Positions 53,205 to 61,589 of a stretch of DNA of 64,000 nucleotides are shown here, one piece after another. The stretch's first letter is position 1. Each line of letters starts with the position of its first letter. Source of the stretch: Microbulbifer flavimaris. GTDB taxonomy: Bacteria; Pseudomonadota; Gammaproteobacteria; Pseudomonadales; Cellvibrionaceae. A model generated the notes under the pieces. The model was not told where the DNA came from. It did not search any database and saw only the letters and a list, made by a program, of their open reading frames with translations. Location: the NCBI RefSeq assembly GCF_001641755.2, contig NZ_LRFG02000001.1, positions 558,001 to 622,000 on the forward strand, given 5' to 3'. A program made the translations under genes and the position numbers.

Positions 53205-53717
53205 TCAACCCTCGTAACGGATTTCCACTACGTAGTAGGTGATCCACTCCTCGCCGGTTTTCAGGTCCACCTCGTCGTCAAGTCGCCGGCCGAGAAGGCG
53301 GCGGGCCACCGGTGAGTCCATGGAGATCAGGCCCCGCTTTACATCGAACTCGTCCGGGCCGACGATACGATAGGTGAGGGTGTTTCCTTTCTCATCCTCC
53401 AGGTCGACCCAGGCGCCGAAGAAGACTTTCTCGCGGTCTTCCGGGATGCGGTCGACCACCGTCACTTCCTCGAGTCGCTTGGTGAGAAAGCGCACGCGGC
53501 TGTCGATCTCACGCAAGCGTTTCTTGCCGTAGATATAGTCCGCGTTTTCAGAGCGATCCCCCAGCTTTGCCGCCTCACTGACAGCATTGGTGACGCGCGG
53601 GCGCTCCTCTTCCCACAGCTGTTTGACCTCGGCGCGCATCCGCCGGGCACCCTCGGGGGTGATATAGCGGGAGCCGCGCGGGCGGGGCGGTCTCCATCTT
53701 CCCATGCCTCTGCCCAT
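53205..53717 (-). CDS. greB: Transcription elongation factor GreB
   Basis: A 170-residue GreA/GreB-family factor that rescues backtracked RNA polymerase by stimulating transcript cleavage. The coiled-coil tip residues are in LGDRSENADYIYGKKRLREI (the D and E of the conserved DRSENADY hairpin), and RIVGPDEFDVKRGLISMDSP is the GreB C-terminal domain. It aligns well with E. coli GreB (158 residues); the first 12 residues (MGRGMGRWRPPR) are extra and basic. The ATG is four bases after the S9 peptidase stop, so both genes are probably one transcript. A second ATG four codons in is an alternative. Confidence 0.95.
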   Translation of the reverse strand: MGRGMGRWRPPRPRGSRYITPEGARRMRAEVKQLWEEERPRVTNAVSEAAKLGDRSENADYIYGKKRLREIDSRVRFLTKRLEEVTVVDRIPEDREKVFFGAWVDLEDEKGNTLTYRIVGPDEFDVKRGLISMDSPVARRLLGRRLDDEVDLKTGEEWITYYVVEIRYEG

Positions 53718-53720
53718 TGT

Positions 53721-55670
53721 TTACTCGTCCAGGTTGTCGATGGTGATGCCGGGGCCTGGTTCCGCCAGGGGGAAATCAAATATACGGCTGTAAAATTCCA
53801 GCTCGCCTTCCAGCGCCATCTTGATGCTGTCGGCACCGCGGAAGCCATGCCCCTCATCGGGGAAAGTGATGTAGGCAACGGGAATACCCTGGCGGCGAAG
53901 TGCTTCCACCATGGCTTCGGCCTGGTTGGGAGGCACCACCTTGTCCTCCATGCCCTGGAAGAAGATTACCGGGCAGTTCAGCTGCTCCACATGGTTGATC
54001 GGCGAGCGGGCCCGGTATGTGTCCTCCGCCTCAGGCCAGGGGCCCACCAGCTTGTCCAGGTAGCGGGATTCAAATTTGTGTGTATCGCGCGCCAGTGTGG
54101 TCAGGTCGCCGATACCGTAATGGCTGGCGCCAGCCTTGAAGGTGCCGTGGAAAGTCAGGGCGGCGAGCACTGTATAACCGCCTGCGCTGCCGCCCTTGAT
54201 CAGCAGGCGCTCGGGGTCGGCAAGACCCTTTGCCACCAGGTATTCCGCCCCGGCACAGACATCCTCCACATCCATGATGCCCCAGTTGTCGCGCAGCCGG
54301 TCCCGGTAGGCGCGGCCGTAGCCGGTGCTGCCGGAATAATTCACGTCGAGAACGGCGAAACCGCGGCTGGTCCAGTACTGGACTTTGAGATTGAGGCCGG
54401 CAGATGTCGCGCCGGTTGGGCCGCCGTGGCTGAGTACGATCAGCGGTGGGCGGTCGCCGTCGGGCGCCCTGAAGTTGGGATTCTGTGGGGGGTAGTAGAA
54501 GCCGTGCACGGTGCGCTCCCCGGCAGGGAACTCGATCGCCTGCGCGAGTGAAAAAGCGTCTTCCGGTAACTGGCTGCTGTTACTGCTGGCAACCAGTCCA
54601 AATTTTCCCGTGTGATCGTCAAAGCGCATCACCGCAGGGAAGCGGTCGCCCGCGGCTGCGATCATCACCCCCTTGTGGCTTTCGCAGTGCACGCTCTCGA
54701 TATCGCAAAAAGGCTGTTCGATAACCCTGTGGCTGCCGTCTGCGAGATCAATGATGCCTAGCCGCCAGCGGCCATTTTCAGTAAAGGTGCACAGGATTTC
54801 GTCCGAGGTCAGAAAGCCGTAAGTGGACATGCCAAACACCCACTGAGGCGTGGCGAATTCCGCTTCCCGCTGCCAGAGTGGCTTTTCCTCACCGAGCCGG
54901 TAGAGGTTCCACCAGTTACTGCGGTCGGAGACATAAAACAGCTCACCTGACGGCGACCACTGCGGCTGAAATATCGACTCGTTGTTGCCACCGGCGACCA
55001 TCTCCACAGCTGTTGGTTTTCCCGCTGCGTCCAGATCCGCCAGGCAAAGCTGGGTCGAGTCCCACGGCATGTCCGGGTGGAACCAGCGCAGGAAACTCAG
55101 CCGGTTACCATCGGGGCTCAGGGCCGGATTGGAGTAGAAGTCCGCTCCTTCGGCCAATACCTGTGGCGGTTGTGGTGTTTCACTGGTCAGGTCGATCGCA
55201 ACGATACGTGCCTGCGCCTCACCATCACCGGCACAGGGCGAATAATCCTCCTGAACACAGAGCAGGCGGTTGCGGCGTCGGTCGAGGTGCAGGTCTGCAT
55301 GGCGGAAGGGGCCTTCCGGTGTCAGAGGTTGCGGGGTATTTTCATGCAGACCCATACGGTAGATACGCTGGTCATCCGCCAGTACGAAGTAGACGACACC
55401 GTCAGTCACCAGGTAACTGGCGCCGCCGTACTCGTGGGCTTTGGAACGCACGCTGAGCGGCGATGGTGTGACATCCCGGCGATCTCCCCTGGAGGTACAT
55501 TCCACCAGAACGGAACGGCCTTTCTCAGCCGGGCGTGACTCCAGCCAATAGAGATTGCCATCGGCGATGGTCGCTTCGCCCAGTCGCACACTGCCTGCTA
55601 CGAGCAGGTCGGCGCTGATTGGCGATTTCCAGCTGCCGAATGGCACCTCGTTGACCATGGAATCCTGCAT
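53721..55670 (-). CDS. S9 family prolyl oligopeptidase-like serine peptidase
   Basis: A 649-residue peptidase with an N-terminal beta-propeller (residues about 20-390, with repeats such as PDGNRLSFLRW and SPSGELFYVSDRSNWW) and a C-terminal alpha/beta hydrolase. The catalytic Ser495 lies in GGSAGGYT, Asp is in QGMEDKVVPP and His is in FPDEGHGFRG. LSHGGPTGATSAGLNLKVQY and NYSGSTGYGRAYRDRL are typical. No signal peptide, so cytoplasmic. It probably trims short peptides. I start at ATG 55670, with GGAGGGAG about 11 bases upstream; the ATG at 55658 also fits, and the longer upstream frame (to 55961) lacks family similarity. Confidence 0.92.
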   Translation of the reverse strand: MQDSMVNEVPFGSWKSPISADLLVAGSVRLGEATIADGNLYWLESRPAEKGRSVLVECTSRGDRRDVTPSPLSVRSKAHEYGGASYLVTDGVVYFVLADDQRIYRMGLHENTPQPLTPEGPFRHADLHLDRRRNRLLCVQEDYSPCAGDGEAQARIVAIDLTSETPQPPQVLAEGADFYSNPALSPDGNRLSFLRWFHPDMPWDSTQLCLADLDAAGKPTAVEMVAGGNNESIFQPQWSPSGELFYVSDRSNWWNLYRLGEEKPLWQREAEFATPQWVFGMSTYGFLTSDEILCTFTENGRWRLGIIDLADGSHRVIEQPFCDIESVHCESHKGVMIAAAGDRFPAVMRFDDHTGKFGLVASSNSSQLPEDAFSLAQAIEFPAGERTVHGFYYPPQNPNFRAPDGDRPPLIVLSHGGPTGATSAGLNLKVQYWTSRGFAVLDVNYSGSTGYGRAYRDRLRDNWGIMDVEDVCAGAEYLVAKGLADPERLLIKGGSAGGYTVLAALTFHGTFKAGASHYGIGDLTTLARDTHKFESRYLDKLVGPWPEAEDTYRARSPINHVEQLNCPVIFFQGMEDKVVPPNQAEAMVEALRRQGIPVAYITFPDEGHGFRGADSIKMALEGELEFYSRIFDFPLAEPGPGITIDNLDE

Positions 55671-55807
55671 CTGGGAACTCTCCCTCCGTGAATGTGCGGG
55701 GCATTTTGCCGAGGCCAACAGGCCGATACAAGCCGCCTCAGAATGTGCTGCGGCACCACATGGCGGAGGCTTCTGTACCCGGGCCCAGTATGGTAGCTTT
55801 TCGGGAG

Positions 55808-55833
55808 CACAACCAAGCATCTGCTTGGTTGTG
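55808..55833. promoter_or_regulatory. Perfect palindromic operator between S9 peptidase and DUF849 genes
   Basis: CACAACCAAGCA (55808-55819), TC, TGCTTGGTTGTG (55822-55833): 12-bp perfect arms with a 2-base centre. It lies 78 bases upstream of the DUF849 start and 137 bases upstream of the divergent peptidase start, without any T-run. The form suits a dimeric repressor of the TetR or GntR type; no regulator gene is adjacent. Confidence 0.55.
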
Positions 55834-55911
55834 GGGGTCGCTTTCGATGCTGTCTCGGTTGAAGGCTTAACAATGGCGGCGGTGGCCGCCGTGACGTTAG
55901 AGGAGATCGCG

Positions 55912-56766
55912 ATGTCGGACGAGGTAGTGATTACCTGTGCCCTGACCGGGGTACTCACCAATCCGAGCCAGCACCCGGTACCCGTAACCCCGGAACAGAT
56001 GGCGCTTTCCGCGCGGGAGGCCTACGACGCGGGGGCGTCGGTCATGCATGTACACTTCCGGGCGCAGGAACCGGGGTTGGGCCACCTGCCGAGCTGGGAT
56101 CCGCAAGTGGCGACCGCTATTGCCGAGGCGATTCGTGCGGCCTGCCCCGGTGTCATTCTCAATTTCACCACCGGCACCATCGGTCGCGATCAGTCGGGAG
56201 CCCTGGAATGCATTCGTGCCGGCCGCCCGGAGATCGCCGCTTGCAACGCCGGCAGTCTCAATTACCTGAAGGCGCGTTCAAACGGCACCTGGGCCTGGCC
56301 ACCGATGTTGTTCGAGAACCCGGTGGACAAGGTCGAGGAGTTACTTGCGGTCTGCGGGGAGACCGGTACCCGCCCGGAGTTTGAGTGCTTTGACGTGGGT
56401 ATCGTGCGCTCAGTCGGCATGTTTGCCGATGTCGGCATGGTGGACAAACCCAATTACAACTTGGTGATGGGCGTCGCCTCGGGCATGCCGGCAGATGCCG
56501 ACCTGCTGGCACTGCTGCCACGCTACATGAAGCCGGGCGCCCTGTGGCAGGCGACCCTGATTGGCAGGGAGGAGATCTGGCCAGTGCATCGTCGCACGGC
56601 GGAACTGGGCGGGCATCTGCGCACCGGGGTCGAGGACACCTTCTACCTTCCCGGTGGTGAGCGGACTTCCGGCAACGGCCAGTTGATCGAGGCCCTGGTG
56701 GAGGTGGCCGAACAGGCGGGACGCAGGGTTGTGTCGCCGGAGCGGGCGCGGGAGATCTTCCTCTGA
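55912..56766 (+). CDS. DUF849 beta-keto acid cleavage enzyme (BKACE)
   Basis: A 284-residue zinc enzyme of the BKACE family, which condenses a beta-keto acid with acetyl-CoA to give acetoacetate plus a CoA ester. The metal site H46-x-H48 is in SVMHVHFRA. LTGVLTNPSQHPVPVTPEQM is the family opening, and GGERTSGNGQLIEALVEVAE is the common C terminus. The start ATG at 55912 is preceded by AGAGGAG six bases upstream; an upstream frame (from 55555) overlaps the divergent peptidase gene and is not used. Founding member Kce acts in lysine fermentation, but the specificity of this one is open. It is followed by a sodium:alanine/glycine symporter gene after 118 bases. Confidence 0.9.
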   Translation: MSDEVVITCALTGVLTNPSQHPVPVTPEQMALSAREAYDAGASVMHVHFRAQEPGLGHLPSWDPQVATAIAEAIRAACPGVILNFTTGTIGRDQSGALECIRAGRPEIAACNAGSLNYLKARSNGTWAWPPMLFENPVDKVEELLAVCGETGTRPEFECFDVGIVRSVGMFADVGMVDKPNYNLVMGVASGMPADADLLALLPRYMKPGALWQATLIGREEIWPVHRRTAELGGHLRTGVEDTFYLPGGERTSGNGQLIEALVEVAEQAGRRVVSPERAREIFL

Positions 56767-56837
56767 TGTGGCAGTGCTCAGCCTCTCTTCAACTGGTCTA
56801 CGCTAGTTAGACTGGTGGATCTGTCCGCCAGAGGCCT

Positions 56838-56862
56838 GCGCTATAGCGCGGGTATAACCCGC
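56838..56862 (+). promoter_or_regulatory. Two adjoining palindromes in the AGCS transporter leader
   Basis: GCGCTATAGCGC (56838-56849) is fully self-complementary. It overlaps GCGGGT-ATA-ACCCGC (56848-56862), a 6-bp-arm hairpin. They end 22 bases before the AGCS start codon and just before its GGAGAG ribosome binding site, so they could be an operator or a leader structure. Confidence 0.35.
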
Positions 56863-56884
56863 AGAAGAGCGTCTGGAGAGCTGC

Positions 56885-58360
56885 ATGCAAGCCTTTCTCG
56901 ATGGCCTGTCAGGCCTAGTCGGCTGGGGCAATGCGATTACCTGGGGTGGTATCGGGGGGATCTGGTGGCTGGGGATTCTGGTCGCCGGGTTGTTGCCTAC
57001 CGGTATCTATTTCACCTGGCATAGCCGCTTTATCCAGTTCCGCCACTTCGGGCACATGCTGTCGGTGATGCGCCACAGTTTCCATCACGAACATGCCGGC
57101 TCTGTCTCCTCGTTCGAAGCCTTCGCTACCAGTGCTGCCGCGCGGGTTGGGACCGGCAATATCGCCGGTGTCGCCGTCGCGATCACCGCCGGAGGCCCCG
57201 GTGCGGTTTTCTGGATGTGGATGGTTGGCCTGTTGGGCATGGCCACCAGTTTTATCGAAAACACCCTCGCGCAGACCTTCAAGGAGCGCGGTGAGGAACA
57301 TGGCACTTTCCGCGGTGGGCCGGCGTATTACATTGAGAAAGGCCTTGGCAGGCGCTGGAAGTGGCTCTCAGTGCTTTTCTCGATTTTCCTGATCTTGAGC
57401 TTCGGCTTCTTCTTCAATGCGGTGCAGGCCAATGCGATGGCGGCGGCTGTCAACGGCGCGTGGGGCGTGAATCCGCTGCTGGTTGGGCTGTGTGTTGCGC
57501 TGCTCGCCGGTGTCATTGTATTTGGCGGTATTCACAGCATTGGCCGCTTTGCCAGCATCGTGGTCCCATTTATGGCGCTGGCTTATCTCGCCATTGCCAT
57601 TGCTGTGATCGTGATGAATGTGGGCGAACTGCCGGGAGTGTTTGCGGACATCGTGAGGTCTGCCTTCGGCCTGCAAGAAGCCGGAGCAGGCGCACTCGGC
57701 GCGGTGATCGCCAACGGTATCAAGCGGGGACTGTTCTCCAATGAGGCCGGCATGGGGTCGTCGCCAAATGTAGGCGCTGCGGCAGATGTGAAACACCCCG
57801 TGGTCCAGGGCTATGTGCAAATGGCATCGGTGTTCCTGGATACCCTGCTGATCTGCACCGCGACGGCTTCGATCATTCTTCTGGCTGATGTGCATATGGT
57901 GGGCAGTATGGAGGGGGTTACCCTGACCCAGGATGCGCTGGCCAGTGAAGTGGGCTCCTGGGGTGGAAGTTTCGTGGCATTCGCACTGATCTTCTTTGCT
58001 TTTACGTCGATCATTGCGAATTACTACTACGCCGAAACCAACATCTTCTACCTGTGGCATACCCGTACCTCGATCTTCTGCTACCGGGCACTTTATATCC
58101 TATTTATCCTTTTCGGAGCCTGGGTTGCCTACAGTGGCAGTTCCGATAATTTCGCCTTGCTCTGGAACATGGCCGATATGTCCATGGGTTTCATGGCTGC
58201 GGCCAACCTGCTGGCAATCCTGCTGTTATCGGGGGTGGCATTTCGGGTGATGGCAGATTATGAGTCGCAGCGCTCTGAGGGTGTCAGAGAGCCTGTGTTT
58301 GATGCGCGAAAACACAATATTCCCGGTGTGGAACACGATGTGTGGGATGGTGATCGTTAG
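56885..58360 (+). CDS. Alanine/glycine:cation symporter (AGCS) family protein
   Basis: A 491-residue carrier with about eleven helices that imports alanine or glycine with Na+ or H+. Diagnostic: FATSAAARVGTGNIAGVAVA, ITAGGPGAVFWMWMVGLLGM, RGGPAYYIEKGLG, NGIKRGLFSNEAGMGSSPNV and FAFTSIIANYYYAETNIFYL. Family size is matched. GGAGAG stands just before ATG 56885. It is downstream of the BKACE gene and may share its regulation, which would link uptake of an amino acid to keto-acid cleavage; this is speculative. Convergent with the acyl-CoA dehydrogenase, with only 11 bases between the stops. Confidence 0.94.
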   Translation: MQAFLDGLSGLVGWGNAITWGGIGGIWWLGILVAGLLPTGIYFTWHSRFIQFRHFGHMLSVMRHSFHHEHAGSVSSFEAFATSAAARVGTGNIAGVAVAITAGGPGAVFWMWMVGLLGMATSFIENTLAQTFKERGEEHGTFRGGPAYYIEKGLGRRWKWLSVLFSIFLILSFGFFFNAVQANAMAAAVNGAWGVNPLLVGLCVALLAGVIVFGGIHSIGRFASIVVPFMALAYLAIAIAVIVMNVGELPGVFADIVRSAFGLQEAGAGALGAVIANGIKRGLFSNEAGMGSSPNVGAAADVKHPVVQGYVQMASVFLDTLLICTATASIILLADVHMVGSMEGVTLTQDALASEVGSWGGSFVAFALIFFAFTSIIANYYYAETNIFYLWHTRTSIFCYRALYILFILFGAWVAYSGSSDNFALLWNMADMSMGFMAAANLLAILLLSGVAFRVMADYESQRSEGVREPVFDARKHNIPGVEHDVWDGDR

Positions 58361-58371
58361 CAGTTTTTCAC

Positions 58372-59535
58372 CTAGATCCCCATCTGTCGGGAAGCTAGGT
58401 CCCGCAGGATTTCCTCGGACCCGCCGCCAATGGCATTGACGCGGACCTCGCGATAGATCCTTTCGGTTCGCCCACCGCGAAAATAGCTGGCGCCGCCGAT
58501 CACCTGCATCGCTTCCCGGGCACAGTACTCCAGTGTTTCCGTTGCCTGGACTTTCAGCAGGGCGACATCGGTGACCTTCAGGCAGTTTTGCTGTTCGGCC
58601 CAGGCGCACAGGTCCAGATAGGCCTGGGTCGTATTGATACGCTGCAGCATTTGCGCAAATTTGTGCCGGATGACCTGGTGGTTGGCGAGCCGTTTACCGA
58701 AGGTTTCTCTCTCCTGTGCCCACTCAATCGCTTCCTGCAGGCAGACACGGCTGTATTCGATACAGGATGCCGCAATCCCCAGGCGCTCCTGGTTGAAGTT
58801 ATGGACGATGGGGAGAAAGCCCTGGTTCTCTCCACCGATCAGGTTGCCTGCCGGTACCTGAACTTCATCGAAGAAAATGCTGGCCGTATCGGAGCACCAC
58901 CAGCCCTGTTTTTTGTCCAGCTGGTGGCGGCGCACGCCCTGTGCGTCTGCGGGGATCAACAGTAAAGAAATTCCCCCAAAGCCATCACCACCGGTGCGCA
59001 CGGCCGTGGTGAACCAGTCGGCGCGCATGCCACCGGTGATAAAGGTCTTCTCTCCGCTGACAATAAACGTGTCTCCATCCCTTCGTGCCGAACAGCGCAG
59101 GTTTGCCACGTCAGAACCACCGCCGGGCTCGGTCACGGCCAGTGAGATGTGTTTTTCTCCACGGAGTACCGGCGGAATGACAGCCGCTTTGAGTTGTGGT
59201 GACCCGTAGTGGACGAGCGGGGGCAGGGCGATGCCATGAACCATCAGGCTGGCGTAAACACCTCCGGCACCGCAACGTGCCAGCTCTTCTGCGGCGACGA
59301 GCACGTGAAAGATATCTGCGGGAATTCCGCCATATTCCTCCGGGTGGCCCAGCTGCAGGAGACCCACCCCGGCGGCCTTCGGCCACAGCTCGGCGGGCAA
59401 CTCTCCGGCTTCATCCCAGTCCGCGACATGGGGCAGAATCTCGCGGGATACGAAGCGGCGTAGTTGAGTCCGCCACTCATTGTGTTCTGCCGTGAAAAAC
59501 GGACTGGCGGGGCGGGTGCTGTCGATATCGAACAA
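58372..59535 (-). CDS. Acyl-CoA dehydrogenase (Atu/Liu-like), TTG start
   Basis: A 387-residue flavoenzyme. LAVTEPGGGSDVANLRC and FITGGMRADW are the FAD/substrate segments, and QVIGGASYFRGGRTERIYRE the C-terminal signature. The C-terminal Glu of the short-chain class (YEGTSEIQ) is replaced by NAIGGGSEEIL, the pattern also seen in the AtuD-like gene at 62467, so the catalytic base is expected elsewhere, as in isovaleryl-type enzymes. The start codon is TTG (59535): GGAGG at 59543-59547 is seven bases upstream and lies in the last codons of the carboxylase alpha gene, which ends two bases before. It is the distal gene of the operon and probably oxidises a branched acyl-CoA. Confidence 0.9.
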   Translation of the reverse strand: MFDIDSTRPASPFFTAEHNEWRTQLRRFVSREILPHVADWDEAGELPAELWPKAAGVGLLQLGHPEEYGGIPADIFHVLVAAEELARCGAGGVYASLMVHGIALPPLVHYGSPQLKAAVIPPVLRGEKHISLAVTEPGGGSDVANLRCSARRDGDTFIVSGEKTFITGGMRADWFTTAVRTGGDGFGGISLLLIPADAQGVRRHQLDKKQGWWCSDTASIFFDEVQVPAGNLIGGENQGFLPIVHNFNQERLGIAASCIEYSRVCLQEAIEWAQERETFGKRLANHQVIRHKFAQMLQRINTTQAYLDLCAWAEQQNCLKVTDVALLKVQATETLEYCAREAMQVIGGASYFRGGRTERIYREVRVNAIGGGSEEILRDLASRQMGI

Positions 59536-59537
59536 GA

Positions 59538-61589
59538 CTATGCCTCCGGCGTCAGATCGGTGACTGCAGCAGTGGAGTCAATTTCCACCAGCAGCTGCCC
59601 GCCGCGCACCTGGTCACCGGGGCTGGTGGCGAGATGCAGCACCGTGCCCTCACAGGCGGCCTTCAGCGGGTGCTCCATTTTCATGGCCTCCATCACCGCG
59701 AGTGTCTCCCCGCGGGAAACCCTGGCTCCGGGTTTGACATGCACTTCTGTCACGCAGCCATCCATGGGGGCAAGTATCCGACCGGAGCTGGCTGTGCTGG
59801 TGCTCTTGCTGGGGGCCCGGGTGATATCAGAAATAATCCACTGCCTGCCGTTGTCGAGCAGGTACAGACTTTGCTGCTCAATCAGGTAGCGGTAGAAGCG
59901 GTGACTGCCGCCCACCGTTACACTGGATCGTTGTAGCTGCTCTTCGGGTTCCTCCCTGTTGACAGTGACAGACACCTGCCTGCCCTCGAGTACGATGCGG
60001 TAACCACCTGTTTGCTCAGGCCAGAGCAGGCCATCATACGTCTCTGTGCCCAGTTGGAGTCGATAGGGCAGCGGTGTAGTGTCACTGGCGCTGCGCCAAT
60101 TATTTCTGTGGCTTAGCCGGTCCTGCTCCCGGATTCCGTTGTCATGCAGGAGTGCCGTCGCCACTGCGAGTAGTTCTGGCGTCGGCGTCGGGGCTGCGGA
60201 CACCGGGTTGCGGTCGAGAAAGTCGGTGGTGACCTCGCCGCTCACAAACACGGATTGCTCCGCCAGATCGCGGAGGAAGGCAAAGTTATTCCCCGGGCCG
60301 ACAAAGCTGGCACTCTGCAGCGCCGCCAGGAGGCGCAGTCGCGCCTGCTCGCGGTTCGCCCCCCATGCGATAAGTTTGCCCAGCATCGGGTCGTAAAAGG
60401 GGGTAATTTCCTGGCCTGTGCGAATGCCGCTGTCGACACGGATACCTTCCCCGGTTGGCGGGTGCCAGTGCAATATCCTGCCGCTCTGGGGAAGGAAATC
60501 CTGCCCCGGATCTTCGGCATAGAGTCGCGCTTCAATCGCATGGCCGCCGGTCGAGAGTCGCTGGTCTATTTCCTTTTGACTCGCCGGCAGCGTCTCGCCG
60601 CGGCAGATGGCGAGTTGCCAGGCGACCAGGTCAAAACCGCTGACCATTTCCGTAACGGGGTGCTCCACCTGCAGGCGGGTGTTCATTTCCAAAAAGTAGA
60701 AGTTGCCCTCGCGGTCGAGCAAAAATTCCACTGTGCCGGCACCGACGTACTGGCAGGCTCTGACAATGGCGACGGCAGCGGCGCCGAGGCGCGCCCGGAG
60801 GCCGGCGTCCACCGCCGGAGAGGGGCATTCCTCGATGATTTTCTGGTGCCGGCGCTGCAGGGAACAATCCCGCTCCCCCAGGTGCACGGCATTGCCATGG
60901 GTGTCCGCGAACACCTGTACCTCAATATGCCGGCCGGAAAAGATGGCTTTTTCCAGGATGAGCTCGTCACTGCCGAATGCCGCGCGGGCTTCGGAGCGCG
61001 CCGATTGCAATTGGTGGGGCAGGCTGTCCGCATTCTCTGCCAGGCGCATGCCGCGTCCGCCGCCGCCGTCGGCGGCCTTCACCATGACCGGGAAGCCGAT
61101 CTCCCGGGCTGCATCCAGCAGGGCGTCATCTTCCTGGCTGCCACTGTAGCCGGGGATGCCGGCAACGCCGGCGGATTCCGCCACAGACTTGGCCCGGCGT
61201 TTGTTGCCCATTGTTTCGATGATCTCCGGTCCGGGACCGACAAATACCAGCCCCTGCTCGATACAGGCCCGGGCGAACTCGGCATTTTCCGAGAGGAAGC
61301 CGTACCCCGGATGCACCAGGTCAGCGCCGCTGGTGCCGGCAGCCGCTATTAGCCGCTCGACGTTCAGGTACGACTCCGCCGGAGTGCGGCCACCGATGGC
61401 AATGGCGCTGTCTGCCAGTGCCACGTGAGGGCTGTCTCTGTCGGCATCACTGTAGATGGCGACGGTGCGGTAACCGAGGCTCCGGGCCGTGCGAATGATG
61501 CGCACCGCGATCTCGCCACGATTGGCAATCAGCAGGGTGGGGCGATCACCTTTGAGGCCCCGCGGCAGGTTCCGTTGTGCTTGCATCAC
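59538..61589 (-). CDS. atuF: Biotin-dependent acyl-CoA carboxylase alpha subunit (geranyl-CoA carboxylase-like)
   Basis: A 683-residue subunit with biotin carboxylase (LLIANRGEIAVRIIRTARSL at the N terminus, KAADGGGGRGMRLAENADSL for ATP, FLEMNTRLQVEHPVTEMVSG) and C-terminal biotin carrier parts. The biotin Lys637 is in MEAMKMEH. It carboxylates biotin using bicarbonate and ATP, then the beta subunit transfers the carboxyl to a CoA thioester. Size and gene order fit AtuF of geranyl-CoA carboxylase; methylcrotonyl-CoA carboxylase (LiuD/MccA) is the main alternative. It overlaps the hydratase gene by four bases (ATGA). Confidence 0.92.
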   Translation of the reverse strand: MMQAQRNLPRGLKGDRPTLLIANRGEIAVRIIRTARSLGYRTVAIYSDADRDSPHVALADSAIAIGGRTPAESYLNVERLIAAAGTSGADLVHPGYGFLSENAEFARACIEQGLVFVGPGPEIIETMGNKRRAKSVAESAGVAGIPGYSGSQEDDALLDAAREIGFPVMVKAADGGGGRGMRLAENADSLPHQLQSARSEARAAFGSDELILEKAIFSGRHIEVQVFADTHGNAVHLGERDCSLQRRHQKIIEECPSPAVDAGLRARLGAAAVAIVRACQYVGAGTVEFLLDREGNFYFLEMNTRLQVEHPVTEMVSGFDLVAWQLAICRGETLPASQKEIDQRLSTGGHAIEARLYAEDPGQDFLPQSGRILHWHPPTGEGIRVDSGIRTGQEITPFYDPMLGKLIAWGANREQARLRLLAALQSASFVGPGNNFAFLRDLAEQSVFVSGEVTTDFLDRNPVSAAPTPTPELLAVATALLHDNGIREQDRLSHRNNWRSASDTTPLPYRLQLGTETYDGLLWPEQTGGYRIVLEGRQVSVTVNREEPEEQLQRSSVTVGGSHRFYRYLIEQQSLYLLDNGRQWIISDITRAPSKSTSTASSGRILAPMDGCVTEVHVKPGARVSRGETLAVMEAMKMEHPLKAACEGTVLHLATSPGDQVRGGQLLVEIDSTAAVTDLTPEA

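Noticed and set aside
56767-56884. Glycine riboswitch before the AGCS symporter gene
   Set aside because: The 118-base leader is too short for the tandem aptamer and lacks its conserved core; only simple palindromes are seen.
60255-61352. 365-codon open frame opposite the carboxylase alpha gene
   Set aside because: Shadow of the biotin carboxylase domain, without ribosome binding site or recognisable motif.
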